In this document: positions 39,801-47,435 of the stretch, piece after piece
Numbering within the stretch: position 1 is the stretch's first letter
How the letters are laid out: each line of letters starts with the position of its first letter
Source: Flavobacterium sp. GT3R68
GTDB taxonomy: Bacteria > Bacteroidota > Bacteroidia > Flavobacteriales > Flavobacteriaceae
Length of the DNA stretch: 64,000 nt
Assembly: GCF_007109225.1 (NCBI RefSeq)
Contig: NZ_VJZK01000005.1
Coordinates: 153,455 to 217,454 of the forward strand
Reading direction: 5' to 3'
Notes under the pieces: generated by a model
Databases searched by the model: none
Told to the model about the DNA's origin: nothing
Seen by the model: the letters and a program-made list of their open reading frames with translations, nothing else
Position numbers and translations under genes: made by a program

Positions 39801-40687
39801 GTGTTTCCTGCTAAAGTAGTTGTCGTAGCGCAGGCAGCTAAAGTTTGGTTTGGTCCGGCAGCTGCAACAGATGATGGACAAGTATAGGTTAAGACAACAT
39901 ACCCGCCGGCACCTGGTGCTCCCGTAAAACTTTTTGTAGAGCCAGCGCCGCCGCCGCCATATATTAATCCTGAAGAGCCTCCTGCAGAATTGGCAGTTGT
40001 GCCTGCCCCTCCATTACCAGCTATAGTACCTCCAGTGCCCTTTAATCCGGCTGTAGGCACTGCTCCGTTACCTCCGTTGGAGGTGGTTCCCGCTGCGCCT
40101 CCGCCGCCGCCGCTTCCGCTTCCGGCTGTGCCAGTTCCACCAGTTCCACCAGCAAAAGTTCCTCCAGATCCTCCCGCGCCCCCAGTTCTGCCATTGGTGT
40201 AACTTAATCCTCCAAATCCGCCATTTGCCGTTACCGTAGTTGCGCCAAAAGTGGCTGTTGTTGCGGTTGCGTTCCCACCGTTTGCTGGATTTCCTCCTGC
40301 TCCAGGTGTTCCTAAAGTGATAGTGTACGTGGTGCCCGGAATAACTGTAACTGAGGTATTTTTTGTATAAGCACCGCCTCCGCCTCCGCCTCCGCCGTAT
40401 CCGTTAGTGCTTCCGCCAGCTCCTCCGCCACCGCCTGGGCCGTAGGCTTCTACTTGTATAGCCGTTACTCCGGCTGGACATACCCATGTGCCAGAGGAAG
40501 TGTATGTGCTGGTTTGCGCAGAACTATAATTGCCAAACAAAAATGCCATTAAAAGTGCTGGCAACATCCACATCTTTGATATGTTATTGCTGTTTTTTCT
40601 TCCTTTAAAGGTGAGGAAAATAGATTTGTAAGAATTTTTAGTAAAATACTTACAATCAAAGGCGCTCGAAAAGTAATTCTGTTTCAT
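33851..40687 (-). CDS. giant modular T9SS surface protein 2
   Basis: I start it at the ATG at 40687, giving 2278 residues; a longer frame would need a TTG at 40699. The signal region is unusually long, with 38 residues before the hydrophobic core WMLPALLMAFLFGN and the SSAQ cleavage region. An ATG at 40573 would give a short signal instead. Next are a Gly-rich region (about 65-275), an Ig/PKD-like domain, four GEVED modules alternating with three Fn3-like modules of the type TPTAQPTVLVLTP, and a MAM-like or lectin-like segment (about 1480-1650). The STDWNTASNWKPAGVP and YDYTYWGSPH modules follow, and a T9SS C-terminal domain ends VTQKISY. It is a paralog of giant 1. An adhesin-like role is inferred. 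Confidence 0.85.
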   Translation of the reverse strand: MKQNYFSSAFDCKYFTKNSYKSIFLTFKGRKNSNNISKMWMLPALLMAFLFGNYSSAQTSTYTSSGTWVCPAGVTAIQVEAYGPGGGGGAGGSTNGYGGGGGGGGAYTKNTSVTVIPGTTYTITLGTPGAGGNPANGGNATATTATFGATTVTANGGFGGLSYTNGRTGGAGGSGGTFAGGTGGTGTAGSGSGGGGGAAGTTSNGGNGAVPTAGLKGTGGTIAGNGGAGTTANSAGGSSGLIYGGGGAGSTKSFTGAPGAGGYVVLTYTCPSSVAAAGPNQTLAACATTTTLAGNTPPYGSGLWTVQSGTATITSPTSPTSGVTGLVPGTTATLRWTISNGSCGSTISDVIITATAGPGCYTYCTAGGASAASTYISNVTLNTINQNNVAWGGYRDYYPTVSTNVMATTSYLISVTVYNGTTSQKNISAWIDWNNNGVFDIATETVLSTTSTVASAQSVTLTNTFSVPAGAVVNLTRLRVELAFNTEGAAAPCNIFSLTDVQDYKVNVIAPAACATPTAQPTVLVLTPASTTIAGSFTLASPAADNYLVLINTTGVAPAPVNGTTYSAGNVIGSSTVVDADGNNTFTATGLSSYTMYYIYVFSYNSACTGGPLYYTTSPLNGSTNTLAPTYCTSNYTTGTSYYIGNVTTAGINNSSTNAEGLPMFADYTAIIGNMVAGSSYTFNGTINTGSNAATVYVWLDWNKDGAFNNAEYPAGERYTMSGCGAGSANCPVSGTITVPAGALSGNTRMRVSLHRDADTATAGLACQTTAAYGETEGYTITVAAASPCTTPTAQPTALVLTPSGNSIAGTFTAASPVPNNYLVVISTVNSAPTLVNGTTYAVGNTIGSSTVVDIDGNTAFTASGLIQLTTYYVFIFSYNSLCTGGPLYYTTTPLNGSAATLGASYCTPTGTLNCTVNDYISNVTLNTLNNSSTCGAGGYTIYAATGTQTTTVTKGTSYNFSLSVGAGTGTHGAGVWIDFNQNGVFTDVGEFFLVSNTIAANSTTTISIPIPIGAIAGATKMRVRFAYNTSVSSTMSCTTAGTYGETEDYTITLANAAPCVTPTAQPTVLVLTPTSTSIGGSFTYASPTANNYLVIINTTNAVPVPVNGTTYAVGGTVGAGNTVVDIDGNNTFLASGLSSSTTYYIYVFSYNSLCTGGPLYYTTAPLNGTSATLAPSLYCTPSVTAGWESWSYISNVSFVGTLNDTSNNSTYTATPLGYQDYTGLPTKSTQAQGEGVNIFVQAKNTSFMKAWVDWNKDGTFADPGERVYTTGTVATYSTTFGFIIPGATAVGDYRVRIRTNSKDTTSPYDANSTSTFTPCGNINYGGETEDYLFTVVASCASLITSVTDGVTCGPGTVNLTVTGSAGVSSYKWYSALTGGTLIGTTASGTWTTPSLSSTTTYYVTAINGCESLVRTAVVANVNPVPTLNFSPTSPTICGENAVITLNASGDKQQTYLINENFETGGLGVFSNTNYISNGGAVDPLTIWQSRTSTFVPAQQVWFPAISSGFGTNKFVMSTSDVGPYITHNAIISPTVNSTNYLDLTLSFKAFYSRYYIDETALTLDYMTVDVSTNGGGAWTELARYTADIGIGTRFQELSFNLNAYINQPNLKVRIRYYGDWVDGIAIDDVKLYGYVPLNTAFSWTSDTPVNAFADFACTIPYSTAIPTVYIKPTLAQLETGSWNFTAIATLANGCSASQPITVTNNSKVWQTTASTDWNTASNWKPAGVPTSSNCVIIPNNTIISGSGYDAYAKNVTVKPTGILNLQPNNNLTVTDWVTVDAGGTFNIKNNASLVQINSVANNGIVNMERISQPMYMYDYTYWGSPHTTASGYTLGNLSSGSSYRYTWIPSVGGVSGNWTYLTAGTAMNAGKGFIVRAPDTYSSNPATKVNFTANFIGTPNNGDVATPITYGTMGAGATDDKWNLISNPYPCAVNATTFLGLASNVPLIDGTIYFWTHNSAPSAAYPDPFYGDFAINYTATDYASWNKLGGTGTQAITFGPTPSGYIAAGEAFFVKSLGVAGNATFNNTMRVTNNNSQFFRAANPTTTADSEGNNDIEKHRIWLNLTNNSGAFSQILVGYAQGATTGMDRDFDGTRFGGNAVTFYSILTEANLGIQGRPLPFNDMDQVTLGFNAAASGSYSVRIDHIDGLFDTQNIYLEDKLLNVIHDMKSAPYVFSTEAGNFNNRFVLRYTDNTLGTDVVDFDTTVKVTVTEKVTVHSSNQPIKNIVVFDLLGRKIDSYKNIDSTQFTLNHLYKTMNVLILKITLDNDVIVTQKISY
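37140..39140 (-). repeat. Fn3-GEVED direct repeats in giant protein 2
   Basis: Three direct repeats have a period of about 0.82 kb, judged from the GGPLYYTT-encoding landmark near 37210, 38030 and 38850. Each unit encodes a TPTAQPT-type Fn3-like module followed by a GEVED module. Confidence 0.75.
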
Positions 40688-40837
40688 AAGATATGACAAT
40701 AATAATATTACATTTTCTTAGTAATATTAAGTTCAATAATTTATTAATTCCGGGTCTGTCTTTTTATTGTTTTCTGCGTAGAAAAAACATAAATTTCGGT
40801 CACAAAGGAAATTGATCCTGGTAAATTATACTTTTAT

Positions 40838-40921
40838 CGTTAATGTGTTTAAAAAACTCGATAAAAAACACGACTATTCGACAAAATGTACGATTTAATC
40901 GACGAAATACATCTTTTGATT
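40838..40921. promoter_or_regulatory. four-unit 20/21-bp tandem motif array, putative operator
   Basis: Units begin at 40838 (CGTTAATGTGTTTA), 40859 (CGATAAAAAACACGA), 40879 (CGACAAAATGTACGA) and 40900 (CGACGAAATACATC), spaced 21, 20 and 21 bases. Units 2-4 fit CGAYRAAAWRYAYS followed by an AT tract. Two-helical-turn spacing is typical of proteins bound to one DNA face. The array lies in the 631-base divergent region (40688-41318) between giant 2 and the 610-residue T9SS gene. The rest of that region is AT-rich with no ORF that I credit. Confidence 0.5.
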
Positions 40922-41259
40922 AAATTTATTGGGGTTTATTACGGAGAAACAGTAAGTCATGTTAATTTTGAAAAATAGAAAATATGTAATTTTTTAGGCT
41001 ATAAAGTGCAGTAAATGAAAGTTTTAAAAATTTTGATTTTGAGTTTTTGAAATTTTATAAAAATAACAAAATAGAATCCAATATGTGATTTTTGTAACAA
41101 AAGAGCGGTCAGAGGTCAGTCGAAATTGATACGAAGTAGGTAGTTTTTTTGGTGAGTGAAATGGTGATTGTGGGAAATCGATTTGTTGTCTGTTTTGCGT
41201 TTTATTACTAGCAAAGGGAATGACTGTCAATAAATTAAATACAAAAAAATGCAGTTTCA

Positions 41260-41290
41260 TTTGTTTAATACCAAAAAACGATTATATTTG
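41260..41290 (+). promoter_or_regulatory. consensus promoter of the 610-residue T9SS protein
   Basis: TTTG (41260-41263), 19 bases, then TATATTTG (41283-41290) match the consensus exactly. The ATG lies 28 bases downstream of the -7 box. Confidence 0.8.
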
Positions 41291-41318
41291 TTAAAATTAA
41301 ACTTTATACCTGTATTCT

Positions 41319-43151
41319 ATGAAGTCAAAACTACTTAAAGGTTCGCTTTTACTTGCTGCTGGATTTCTATTCCAAAATCAGGCAAGTGCTCAATTGTATG
41401 TTAGCCCCAACAGTTACGTTTTTGCAAATAACGAAGTAGTTTTTGTAAAACAGGACATGGAACTAAATGCAGCCACCAGTAATTTCTATCTTCGTAATGA
41501 TGCCCAGTTATTGCAGGGAACTGCAGCGGCAGGGGCCAATAAAGGTCTAGGAAATCTATCTGTGTTTCAGGAAGGGACGGTAAATAATTATCAATACAAT
41601 TATTGGTGCTCTCCGGTTGGAAACACCGCTTCGGCTACAGCCGTCAACAATCCATTTGGAATTACTCAGCTTAAAGATGTTACAGGTTTAACGACGAGTA
41701 ATAATCCAACCGTATCAGCTTGGAATAACTATGATGGTACTGCGTCTCCTTTGACAATAGCGCAGTATTGGATATGGAAGTTTGTAACTTCCAATGCCTA
41801 TTCACAATGGGTACAAGTAGGAGCCGCCACAACTGTTAATGCTGGAGAAGGATTTACCATGAAAGGTTCGTCCGGCACCAACGCCACTACAGTAAATGGG
41901 GTTCAGAATAATTCCGGAAGCAAACAACGTTATGATTTCAGGGGTAAACCAAATGATGGTAGCATCAGTGTGGCTGTATCCTTGAATAATTTTACTTTAG
42001 TTGGAAATCCATACCCTAGTGCAATTGATATTAACTTATTTTTACTTGACCCTTCCAATGCTGCTGTGATTACCGGAACGGCTTATTTTTGGGAACAAGT
42101 TGTTGTAAATTCGCACTATATTAATGCTTATCAGGGAGGATATGGGACTTACACACCAGGTGCTGGTTATACAGTAGCAGCTTTTAATAGCTATAACGGC
42201 TCGGGAGGTATAATTGCTCCGACAGGTAGTTCAGGTTCTGCAATCGAAAGAAGATTTTCTCCGATTGGACAAGGATTTATGGTTAAAGGTTCCGCTGCAG
42301 GTTCAGTAACAATGAAAAATACATTTAGAACATTTGTTAAAGAGGGCGTGCCTACTTTTTCCCAATTTGCAAGAGTTGCTGGTACAAATGATAACCCAGA
42401 TTCTGAATATTTCCCAGAAATTCCAAATGTTGCCAACATTGATTATACCCAAATTAAAAAGGGTTACGCGCCACAGCTTAAAATTAATGCTATGTTCGAT
42501 AACGTTGGCGTAAGACCTACGACTTTAGCGTTTGATAATAGTGCTACTGATGGATTTGACTACGGATGGGATGGAAGGTCTCCTTCTACTGAAAATGCGG
42601 AATTTTATTATGTAGTAGATAATGACGAGTATGTAGCCAGCGTGGTAAAATTCGATAAGGACAAAAGAATACCTTTAGGATTCAGATGTTTGCAACCTAC
42701 TAACTTTAAAGTTAAACTCGTAGATGTATTGTATGGATTTGATGCTAATCAAAATGTGTATATCCACGATAAGGAAACAGATATGTATCATGATATAAAA
42801 AATGGTATGTTTGATTTGACGTTGCCTGCAGAAGATAATAGAACCCGTTTCGAATTAACTTTCAAAGATGCTGCAGCTCCTTTAGGAACTGAGGAAGCGG
42901 TTAATCAAAGTTTTGTGGTGTATCAAAATAACAATACCAAGAATGTAACGGTAAGCAATCCAATGCAGGTTGAATTGGCATCCTGTGGTTTATATGATGT
43001 GGCCGGAAAAATGATCTTTAGTAAAAAAGCTTTGGGGTCCAATACTTCTTATGAATTTTCAACTGCTAATTTGAGTGATGGAATTTATATAGTGAAACTG
43101 ATTACTAAAGACAATTCAGAAATCAGCAAAAAAATCATTATCAAAAATTAA
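41319..43151 (+). CDS. T9SS type A sorting domain protein
   Basis: The 610-residue secreted protein has a signal peptide (about 1-24, ending QASAQ). The body, from about 75 to 370, shares the order of motifs of the giants' C-terminal module: YNYWCSPVGN, FTLVGNPYPSAIDI, TAYFWEQ, GTYTPGAGY, IGQGFMVKGSAAGSVTMKNTFR. A segment that matches the giants' FEDQEIFIEDKL region follows (NQNVYIHDKETDMYHDI). The C-terminus is a T9SS type A sorting domain (about 535-610; LYDVAGKMIFSKK, LSDGIYIVKL, SKKIIIKN). It looks like a giant without the N-terminal modules, starting near the shared module. Function is unknown; surface location is inferred. Confidence 0.85.
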   Translation: MKSKLLKGSLLLAAGFLFQNQASAQLYVSPNSYVFANNEVVFVKQDMELNAATSNFYLRNDAQLLQGTAAAGANKGLGNLSVFQEGTVNNYQYNYWCSPVGNTASATAVNNPFGITQLKDVTGLTTSNNPTVSAWNNYDGTASPLTIAQYWIWKFVTSNAYSQWVQVGAATTVNAGEGFTMKGSSGTNATTVNGVQNNSGSKQRYDFRGKPNDGSISVAVSLNNFTLVGNPYPSAIDINLFLLDPSNAAVITGTAYFWEQVVVNSHYINAYQGGYGTYTPGAGYTVAAFNSYNGSGGIIAPTGSSGSAIERRFSPIGQGFMVKGSAAGSVTMKNTFRTFVKEGVPTFSQFARVAGTNDNPDSEYFPEIPNVANIDYTQIKKGYAPQLKINAMFDNVGVRPTTLAFDNSATDGFDYGWDGRSPSTENAEFYYVVDNDEYVASVVKFDKDKRIPLGFRCLQPTNFKVKLVDVLYGFDANQNVYIHDKETDMYHDIKNGMFDLTLPAEDNRTRFELTFKDAAAPLGTEEAVNQSFVVYQNNNTKNVTVSNPMQVELASCGLYDVAGKMIFSKKALGSNTSYEFSTANLSDGIYIVKLITKDNSEISKKIIIKN

Positions 43152-43181
43152 TATTTCCTTTCTTTGTAAAGGATAAAATTT

Positions 43182-43217
43182 AAAAATCCCGATTGTTTTT
43201 ACAATCGGGATTTTTTT
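43182..43217 (+). terminator. terminator of the T9SS protein gene
   Basis: ATCCCGATTGT and ACAATCGGGAT form a perfect stem around TTTT, followed by a T7 run. Confidence 0.9.
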
Positions 43218-43265
43218 GTGATGGGTCTTAGGTGCTGATATCGCCTGCGCAATCAATTTGTATCG

Positions 43266-43273
43266 TATCTTTG
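43266..43273 (+). promoter_or_regulatory. -7 promoter element of the desulfhydrase/glucosaminidase/hemL run
   Basis: TATCTTTG matches TAnnTTTG, 16 bases before the TTG start at 43290. No TTG at -33 is seen. Confidence 0.5.
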
Positions 43274-43289
43274 TATTATATTCAATGTT

Positions 43290-44192
43290 TTGGAAAAAAT
43301 ACTTACTCAGAAAATTAAACTTAATACTGATGATGTCTCTTTATATATAAGAAGGGAAGATTTGATTCATCCTTTTGTTTCCGGAAATAAATTCCGAAAA
43401 TTAAAATATAATCTGATTCAGGCTAAAGAAGAAGGACTGAAAACATTACTGACTTTCGGAGGGGCATTTTCCAATCACATTGCGGCTACGGCCGCGGCTG
43501 GTAAGGAGCACGGTTTTAAAACCATGGGTGTCATTCGAGGGGAAGAACTCGCCGATAAGGTCCATGGCAATCCAACACTTCTGTTTGCGAGGCAAAGTGG
43601 CATGGAGTTGGTGTTTGTTTCAAGGGAAGAATATAAATTAAAAAGTCAAAACGATTTACTAAATCATTTAGAGCAACGATTCGGGCCGTTTTATCTTTTG
43701 CCGGAAGGCGGCTCGAATGCACTGGCTGTTAAAGGCTGTGAGGAAATTTTAACACCGGAAGATAGTGATTTTGATTATATTTGCGTTTCAGTTGGAACCG
43801 GCGGCACGATTTCTGGTATAATGAACAGTGCCATGCCGAGTCAGAAAATATTGGGTTTCCCTGCTTTGAAAGGAGATTTTCTGAAGAATGAAATCCGTCA
43901 ATTTTCCACAAAGGAAAACATGAATTTAATTACGGATTATCATTTTGAAGGGTATGGGAAAATCAATGCAGATTTAATTGAATTTATAAATACATTTTAC
44001 AAACAAAATAATATTCCGTTGGATCCCGTTTATACAGGGAAAATGATGTACGGAATATTCGATTTAATAGCGAAGGATTATTTTCCGAAAGGGACAAAAA
44101 TTTTAGCCATTCATACTGGAGGAATTCAGGGAATTGAAGGAATGAATCAAAAATTGAAAAGCAAAAAATTACCATTAATATATTGGCAATGA
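43290..44192 (+). CDS. PLP enzyme of the ACC deaminase / D-cysteine desulfhydrase family
   Basis: The 300-residue fold-type II PLP enzyme has the lysine motif SGNKFRKLKY, with K34 the likely Schiff-base lysine. A substrate/cofactor loop TFGGAFSNHIAATAAAG and the glycine-rich VGTGGTISG phosphate-binding loop are also present. The family contains D-cysteine desulfhydrases and ACC deaminases, and sequence alone does not decide; most bacterial short members are desulfhydrases. The reading frame has no in-frame ATG near the N-terminus, so it seems to begin with TTG at 43290. An ATG at 43285 is in another frame. Its stop overlaps the next ATG (ATGA), so the two are translationally coupled. Confidence 0.85.
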   Translation: MEKILTQKIKLNTDDVSLYIRREDLIHPFVSGNKFRKLKYNLIQAKEEGLKTLLTFGGAFSNHIAATAAAGKEHGFKTMGVIRGEELADKVHGNPTLLFARQSGMELVFVSREEYKLKSQNDLLNHLEQRFGPFYLLPEGGSNALAVKGCEEILTPEDSDFDYICVSVGTGGTISGIMNSAMPSQKILGFPALKGDFLKNEIRQFSTKENMNLITDYHFEGYGKINADLIEFINTFYKQNNIPLDPVYTGKMMYGIFDLIAKDYFPKGTKILAIHTGGIQGIEGMNQKLKSKKLPLIYWQ

Positions 44193-45067
44193 TAAAAAGA
44201 ATTCTATTTCTCGCCAGCCTTTTGCTTGTCGTGAGTTGCAATACGGCCAAGCCAGTTGTACAAACTACCAAACCAAAGCCCAAAACTAATGAGACGGCTA
44301 ATAAGCCTAAAGTTATTAGAAAACCTCATATTAGAGTTGAGCCTGAAAACCCTCCGGTAATGGCGCAGAAACAAGAGCCAATTATTGTTAAGCAAGAAGT
44401 TTTGGAAGCAACCACCCGTGTTAAAGTGACTAAAGAAATTGTACTGGCTTATATCAATAAATTTAAGGAAGTTGCCAAAAGCAATATGACACAATATGGA
44501 ATTCCGTCCAGTATTATTCTGGCGCAGGGTATATTAGAATCTGGTGCAGGGACGGGGCCTTTGAGTATTGAAGGGAATAATCACTTTGGTATTAAATGCC
44601 ACAAGGAATGGAACGGTAAAACCATCAAACATGATGATGATTCCGCCCAGGAATGTTTCCGAAAATATGATCAGCCAATGGAATCCTATAAAGATCATGC
44701 GTTGTTCTTAACCAGTAGACCATGGTATGCGGGACTATTCAAATTAAACAAGGATGATTATAAAGGATGGGCCAAGGGACTGCGGAGTGCCGGTTATGCC
44801 ACCGATCCCAAATATCCCGAAAAGTTAATTGGGATAATCGAGCGCTATCAATTGGGTCAATATGATGCGGAAGTGTTAGGACATAATTATACATCGATGG
44901 CAAGTATTAACCTGGTGGCTTCTAATGCTGCCGAATATCAGGTGGCTCAAGGCGATACATTGTATTCCATTTCAAAAAAATTCAATCTGACGATAGAGGA
45001 ATTAAAGCGTAAAAACAATATGTCTGACAATGCGATTTCGATTGGTCAGAATCTTAGAGTGCAATAA
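44189..45067 (+). CDS. glucosaminidase (GH73) lipoprotein with LysM domain
   Basis: This is a likely peptidoglycan N-acetylglucosaminidase. From the ATG at 44189 it has 292 residues; a TTG two codons earlier is less likely. The signal ends in a lipobox (VVSC), then comes a Pro/Lys-rich linker. The GH73 domain (about 80-225) carries [15 protein letters not shown] with the probable catalytic Glu, and [10 protein letters not shown]-terminal LysM domain (about 246-290; [21 protein letters not shown]) binds peptidoglycan. It overlaps the PLP gene by 4 bases and precedes hemL by 29 bases, so the three probably share a transcript. Confidence 0.92.
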   Translation: MIKRILFLASLLLVVSCNTAKPVVQTTKPKPKTNETANKPKVIRKPHIRVEPENPPVMAQKQEPIIVKQEVLEATTRVKVTKEIVLAYINKFKEVAKSNMTQYGIPSSIILAQGILESGAGTGPLSIEGNNHFGIKCHKEWNGKTIKHDDDSAQECFRKYDQPMESYKDHALFLTSRPWYAGLFKLNKDDYKGWAKGLRSAGYATDPKYPEKLIGIIERYQLGQYDAEVLGHNYTSMASINLVASNAAEYQVAQGDTLYSISKKFNLTIEELKRKNNMSDNAISIGQNLRVQ

Positions 45068-45096
45068 TTTTTCACGTCACAAATCCCCTATTATAC

Positions 45097-46383
45097 ATGT
45101 TGTATCAACGTAGCAGTCAGCTGTTTGCTGAAGCTGAAAAAGTAATTCCCGGTGGAGTAAATTCTCCCGTTCGTGCGTTTAAAGCCGTTGGCGGAACGCC
45201 TATATTTGTTAAAAGTGCTCAGGGTGCTTATTTGTATGATGAGGACGGCAACCGTTTAATAGATTATATCAACTCCTGGGGGCCAATGATTTTAGGGCAC
45301 GCTTATCCGCCTGTTGTGAATGCGGTAATTGAAAAAGCTAAATTAGGGACGTCATTCGGAATGCCAACTGCTCTCGAAACGGAAATAGCAGCATTGGCAG
45401 TGAAAATGGTGCCCAATATCGATAAAATACGTTTTGTGAATTCAGGGACTGAAGCCTGTATGAGCGCAATTCGTTTGGCTCGCGGTTATACCAAAAAAGA
45501 TAAAATCATTAAGTTTGCGGGTTGTTATCACGGTCATTCGGACTCATTTCTGATTCAGGCCGGAAGCGGCGCTGTTACATTCGGAACGCCAAACAGCCCA
45601 GGTGTAACTGCAGGAACAGCGAAAGATACTTTATTGGCGCGTTACAATGATCTCAAAAACATCAGTGATCTGATAGAAGGGAATCAGAATGAGATTGCAG
45701 CGATAATTATAGAACCCGTCGCGGGAAATATGGGTTGTATTCCTCCAAATAAGGGCTATTTAGAAGGATTAAGAAAACTGTGTACCGACAATGATATACT
45801 TCTGATCTTTGATGAAGTTATGACAGGTTTCCGTTTAGCAAAGGGAGGTGTGCAGGAATTGTTTAATATTAAGGCCGATATTGTTACTTTTGGGAAAGTT
45901 ATTGGTGGAGGTTTGCCTGTTGGGGCTTTCGCCGCCAGAGCAGAAATAATGAATTATTTGGCACCACTTGGGCCAGTTTACCAAGCCGGAACTTTATCTG
46001 GAAATCCATTAGCGATGGCGGCAGGTTTGGCTATGTTAAAAGCATTGAATGAGGATGAGTCTATTTTTAAAAGACTCGAAGAAAAAACGGCATATCTGGA
46101 AACGGGAATACGAAAAGTTCTTACGGCTAATAATGTGCTATTTACCATTAATAGGGTAGGATCAATGATTTCGGTGCACTTTGATGCCACACCAGTGACT
46201 GATTTTCAAAGCGCGGCTAGGGGAGATAATGAAAAATTCAAAAAGTTCTTCCATGGCTTATTGCAGGAAGGAATATATATTGCACCATCTGCGTATGAAA
46301 CTTGGTTTCTGACCGATGCGCTGACTTATGAGGATCTCGATTTTACTATTGACGCCATTGATAAGGTTTCCAGTACATTATAA
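45097..46383 (+). CDS. hemL: glutamate-1-semialdehyde 2,1-aminomutase
   Basis: HemL forms 5-aminolevulinate from glutamate-1-semialdehyde in the C5 route of haem synthesis. The 428-residue length is typical. Hallmarks are [17 protein letters not shown] at the N-terminus, [16 protein letters not shown], the YHGHSD loop, and FDEVMTGFR. The PLP lysine K267 lies in [14 protein letters not shown]. The ATG at 45097 gives the conserved N-terminus. A strong terminator follows. Confidence 0.97.
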   Translation: MLYQRSSQLFAEAEKVIPGGVNSPVRAFKAVGGTPIFVKSAQGAYLYDEDGNRLIDYINSWGPMILGHAYPPVVNAVIEKAKLGTSFGMPTALETEIAALAVKMVPNIDKIRFVNSGTEACMSAIRLARGYTKKDKIIKFAGCYHGHSDSFLIQAGSGAVTFGTPNSPGVTAGTAKDTLLARYNDLKNISDLIEGNQNEIAAIIIEPVAGNMGCIPPNKGYLEGLRKLCTDNDILLIFDEVMTGFRLAKGGVQELFNIKADIVTFGKVIGGGLPVGAFAARAEIMNYLAPLGPVYQAGTLSGNPLAMAAGLAMLKALNEDESIFKRLEEKTAYLETGIRKVLTANNVLFTINRVGSMISVHFDATPVTDFQSAARGDNEKFKKFFHGLLQEGIYIAPSAYETWFLTDALTYEDLDFTIDAIDKVSSTL

Positions 46384-46384
46384 A

Positions 46385-46421
46385 ATAAAAAAAGCTTTCG
46401 TGTCACGAAAGCTTTTTTTTT
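46385..46421. terminator. bidirectional terminator
   Basis: CTTTCGTG (46395-46402) and CACGAAAG (46404-46411) with AAAAAAAG and CTTTTTTTT flanks form a long stem between hemL (plus) and the convergent small secreted protein gene (minus). Confidence 0.88.
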
Positions 46422-46441
46422 ATGTTTAAATGAAGATAAGT

Positions 46442-46819
46442 CTAATTATTCGCGCCTATTAATTGATTGTAAAGAGCAGTATTTGCTTTAAGTTTAGCCA
46501 ATTGAGTTCCGTCTATTGAAGCTTCTATTTTCAAACCCACATTTCTTGACATTTCTTTTTTGCGTTCTATAGATAAATCCTTATTCTGCATTGTTTCGTG
46601 CTTCATTTCAAAAAGTCTTGCGAAATCTTCTCTTTGAGTATCATTTAATCCTAAAAAATCCGATAGAGCATTTGCATCTTTCTGACCTGCAGCTGTTGGA
46701 GACAGGATAACTACTTCTTGGGAATTTGACTTTTTTGTTTGAGCATCATTGTTGCTTTGAGCATTTGCAGAAATTGTGAAAGCTAATAAAAGAGTAATTA
46801 CTGTAACTATTTTTTTCAT
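46442..46819 (-). CDS. small secreted helical protein
   Basis: The 125-residue protein has a clear signal peptide (about 1-20, ending ANAQ). The mature part is predicted mostly helical (LGLNDTQREDFARLFEMKHETM, then a Lys/Glu-rich helix). The pattern of a LNDTQ helix followed by a basic helix resembles the Spy/CpxP-like periplasmic chaperones of Bacteroidota, but the LTxxQ motifs are weak. The neighbour 68 bases upstream on the same strand is a clearer member of that type. Function is not assigned. Confidence 0.6.
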   Translation of the reverse strand: MKKIVTVITLLLAFTISANAQSNNDAQTKKSNSQEVVILSPTAAGQKDANALSDFLGLNDTQREDFARLFEMKHETMQNKDLSIERKKEMSRNVGLKIEASIDGTQLAKLKANTALYNQLIGANN

Positions 46820-46887
46820 GGGACTGGTTTTAAAATCATTCCAAATCTAATTCAATTTAGTGAAATTGCAAATTAATTTTTGTTAAA

Positions 46888-47340
46888 CTATTCAGGCTTG
46901 GGTGCTTTCATTTTATTACGCATCATTCTTTTGCGCATAGAACCTGCTTTATGCTCTTTCATTTCCTCCCATTTTTTCATCTGCTCCGGAGTCAGGATTT
47001 TTCTCACTCTTTCTTTCATCGCTATCTGCTCGTCCAGCATTCTGTTTTTTCGCGCAAAGCGCTCATCGGATGTCATTTTTTTAGAGGCATCTTTAGTTGC
47101 TTTTCTTTCTGCCATTGCAGCTTCTCTTTTAGCACTTTGCTCGGCGAGGAGTTTGCTCATCTCTTTCTGTTGGGAGGCATTCAGATCCAAATCTAAAGTC
47201 AATTTTTTCAAATGCAGTTGGCTTCGTTGTTCCGGAGTCATTTGCTCAATTCCAGCTTTGTCTGAATGCATTTTTCTTTTCTCTTGTGCAAAACCTGTCA
47301 TTCCGACAATTAGTAGTGCGGCCACAATTATTTTTTTCAT
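46888..47340 (-). CDS. Spy/CpxP-like periplasmic protein
   Basis: The 150-residue secreted protein has a signal peptide (about 1-18, ending GFAQ). The mature part is almost entirely charged helix, with two LT.EQ-type signatures: MTPEQRSQL near residue 34 and LTPEQMKKW near residue 115. LDLNASQQKEM and MTSDERFARKNRM lie between. This is the layout of Spy/CpxP and DUF4890-like proteins, thought to be periplasmic chaperones. Very high Lys/Met content is notable. Its binding partner and stress signal are unknown. Confidence 0.72.
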   Translation of the reverse strand: MKKIIVAALLIVGMTGFAQEKRKMHSDKAGIEQMTPEQRSQLHLKKLTLDLDLNASQQKEMSKLLAEQSAKREAAMAERKATKDASKKMTSDERFARKNRMLDEQIAMKERVRKILTPEQMKKWEEMKEHKAGSMRKRMMRNKMKAPKPE

Positions 47341-47435
47341 TATCTTAATTTTTAAGGTTATGTTGATAAGACTTTTGAAAATCTAAAAGGTTTAATGTTA
47401 ACAAAATTTTGGGCAACGTCGTTTTTTGCATTAAA

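Noticed and set aside
40688..41318. Short frames in the 631-base gap, including a 78-codon minus-strand one at 41024-41260
   Set aside because: They show no signal, motif or start support and fall in AT-rich DNA with regulatory-looking repeats.
20640..43151. Genomic island brought in by a mobile element
   Set aside because: No transposase, integrase, attachment site or flanking tRNA was seen. T9SS domains and promoters fit the host phylum, so transfer is possible but unsupported.
43285..43350. ATG at 43285 as the start of the PLP gene
   Set aside because: Its frame meets a stop after about 22 codons and does not encode the conserved N-terminus.
46880..47386. 168-codon plus-strand open frame
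   Set aside because: It lies opposite the Spy/CpxP-like gene, whose signal peptide and helix pattern are convincing; the frame is a by-product of Lys/Glu-rich codons.
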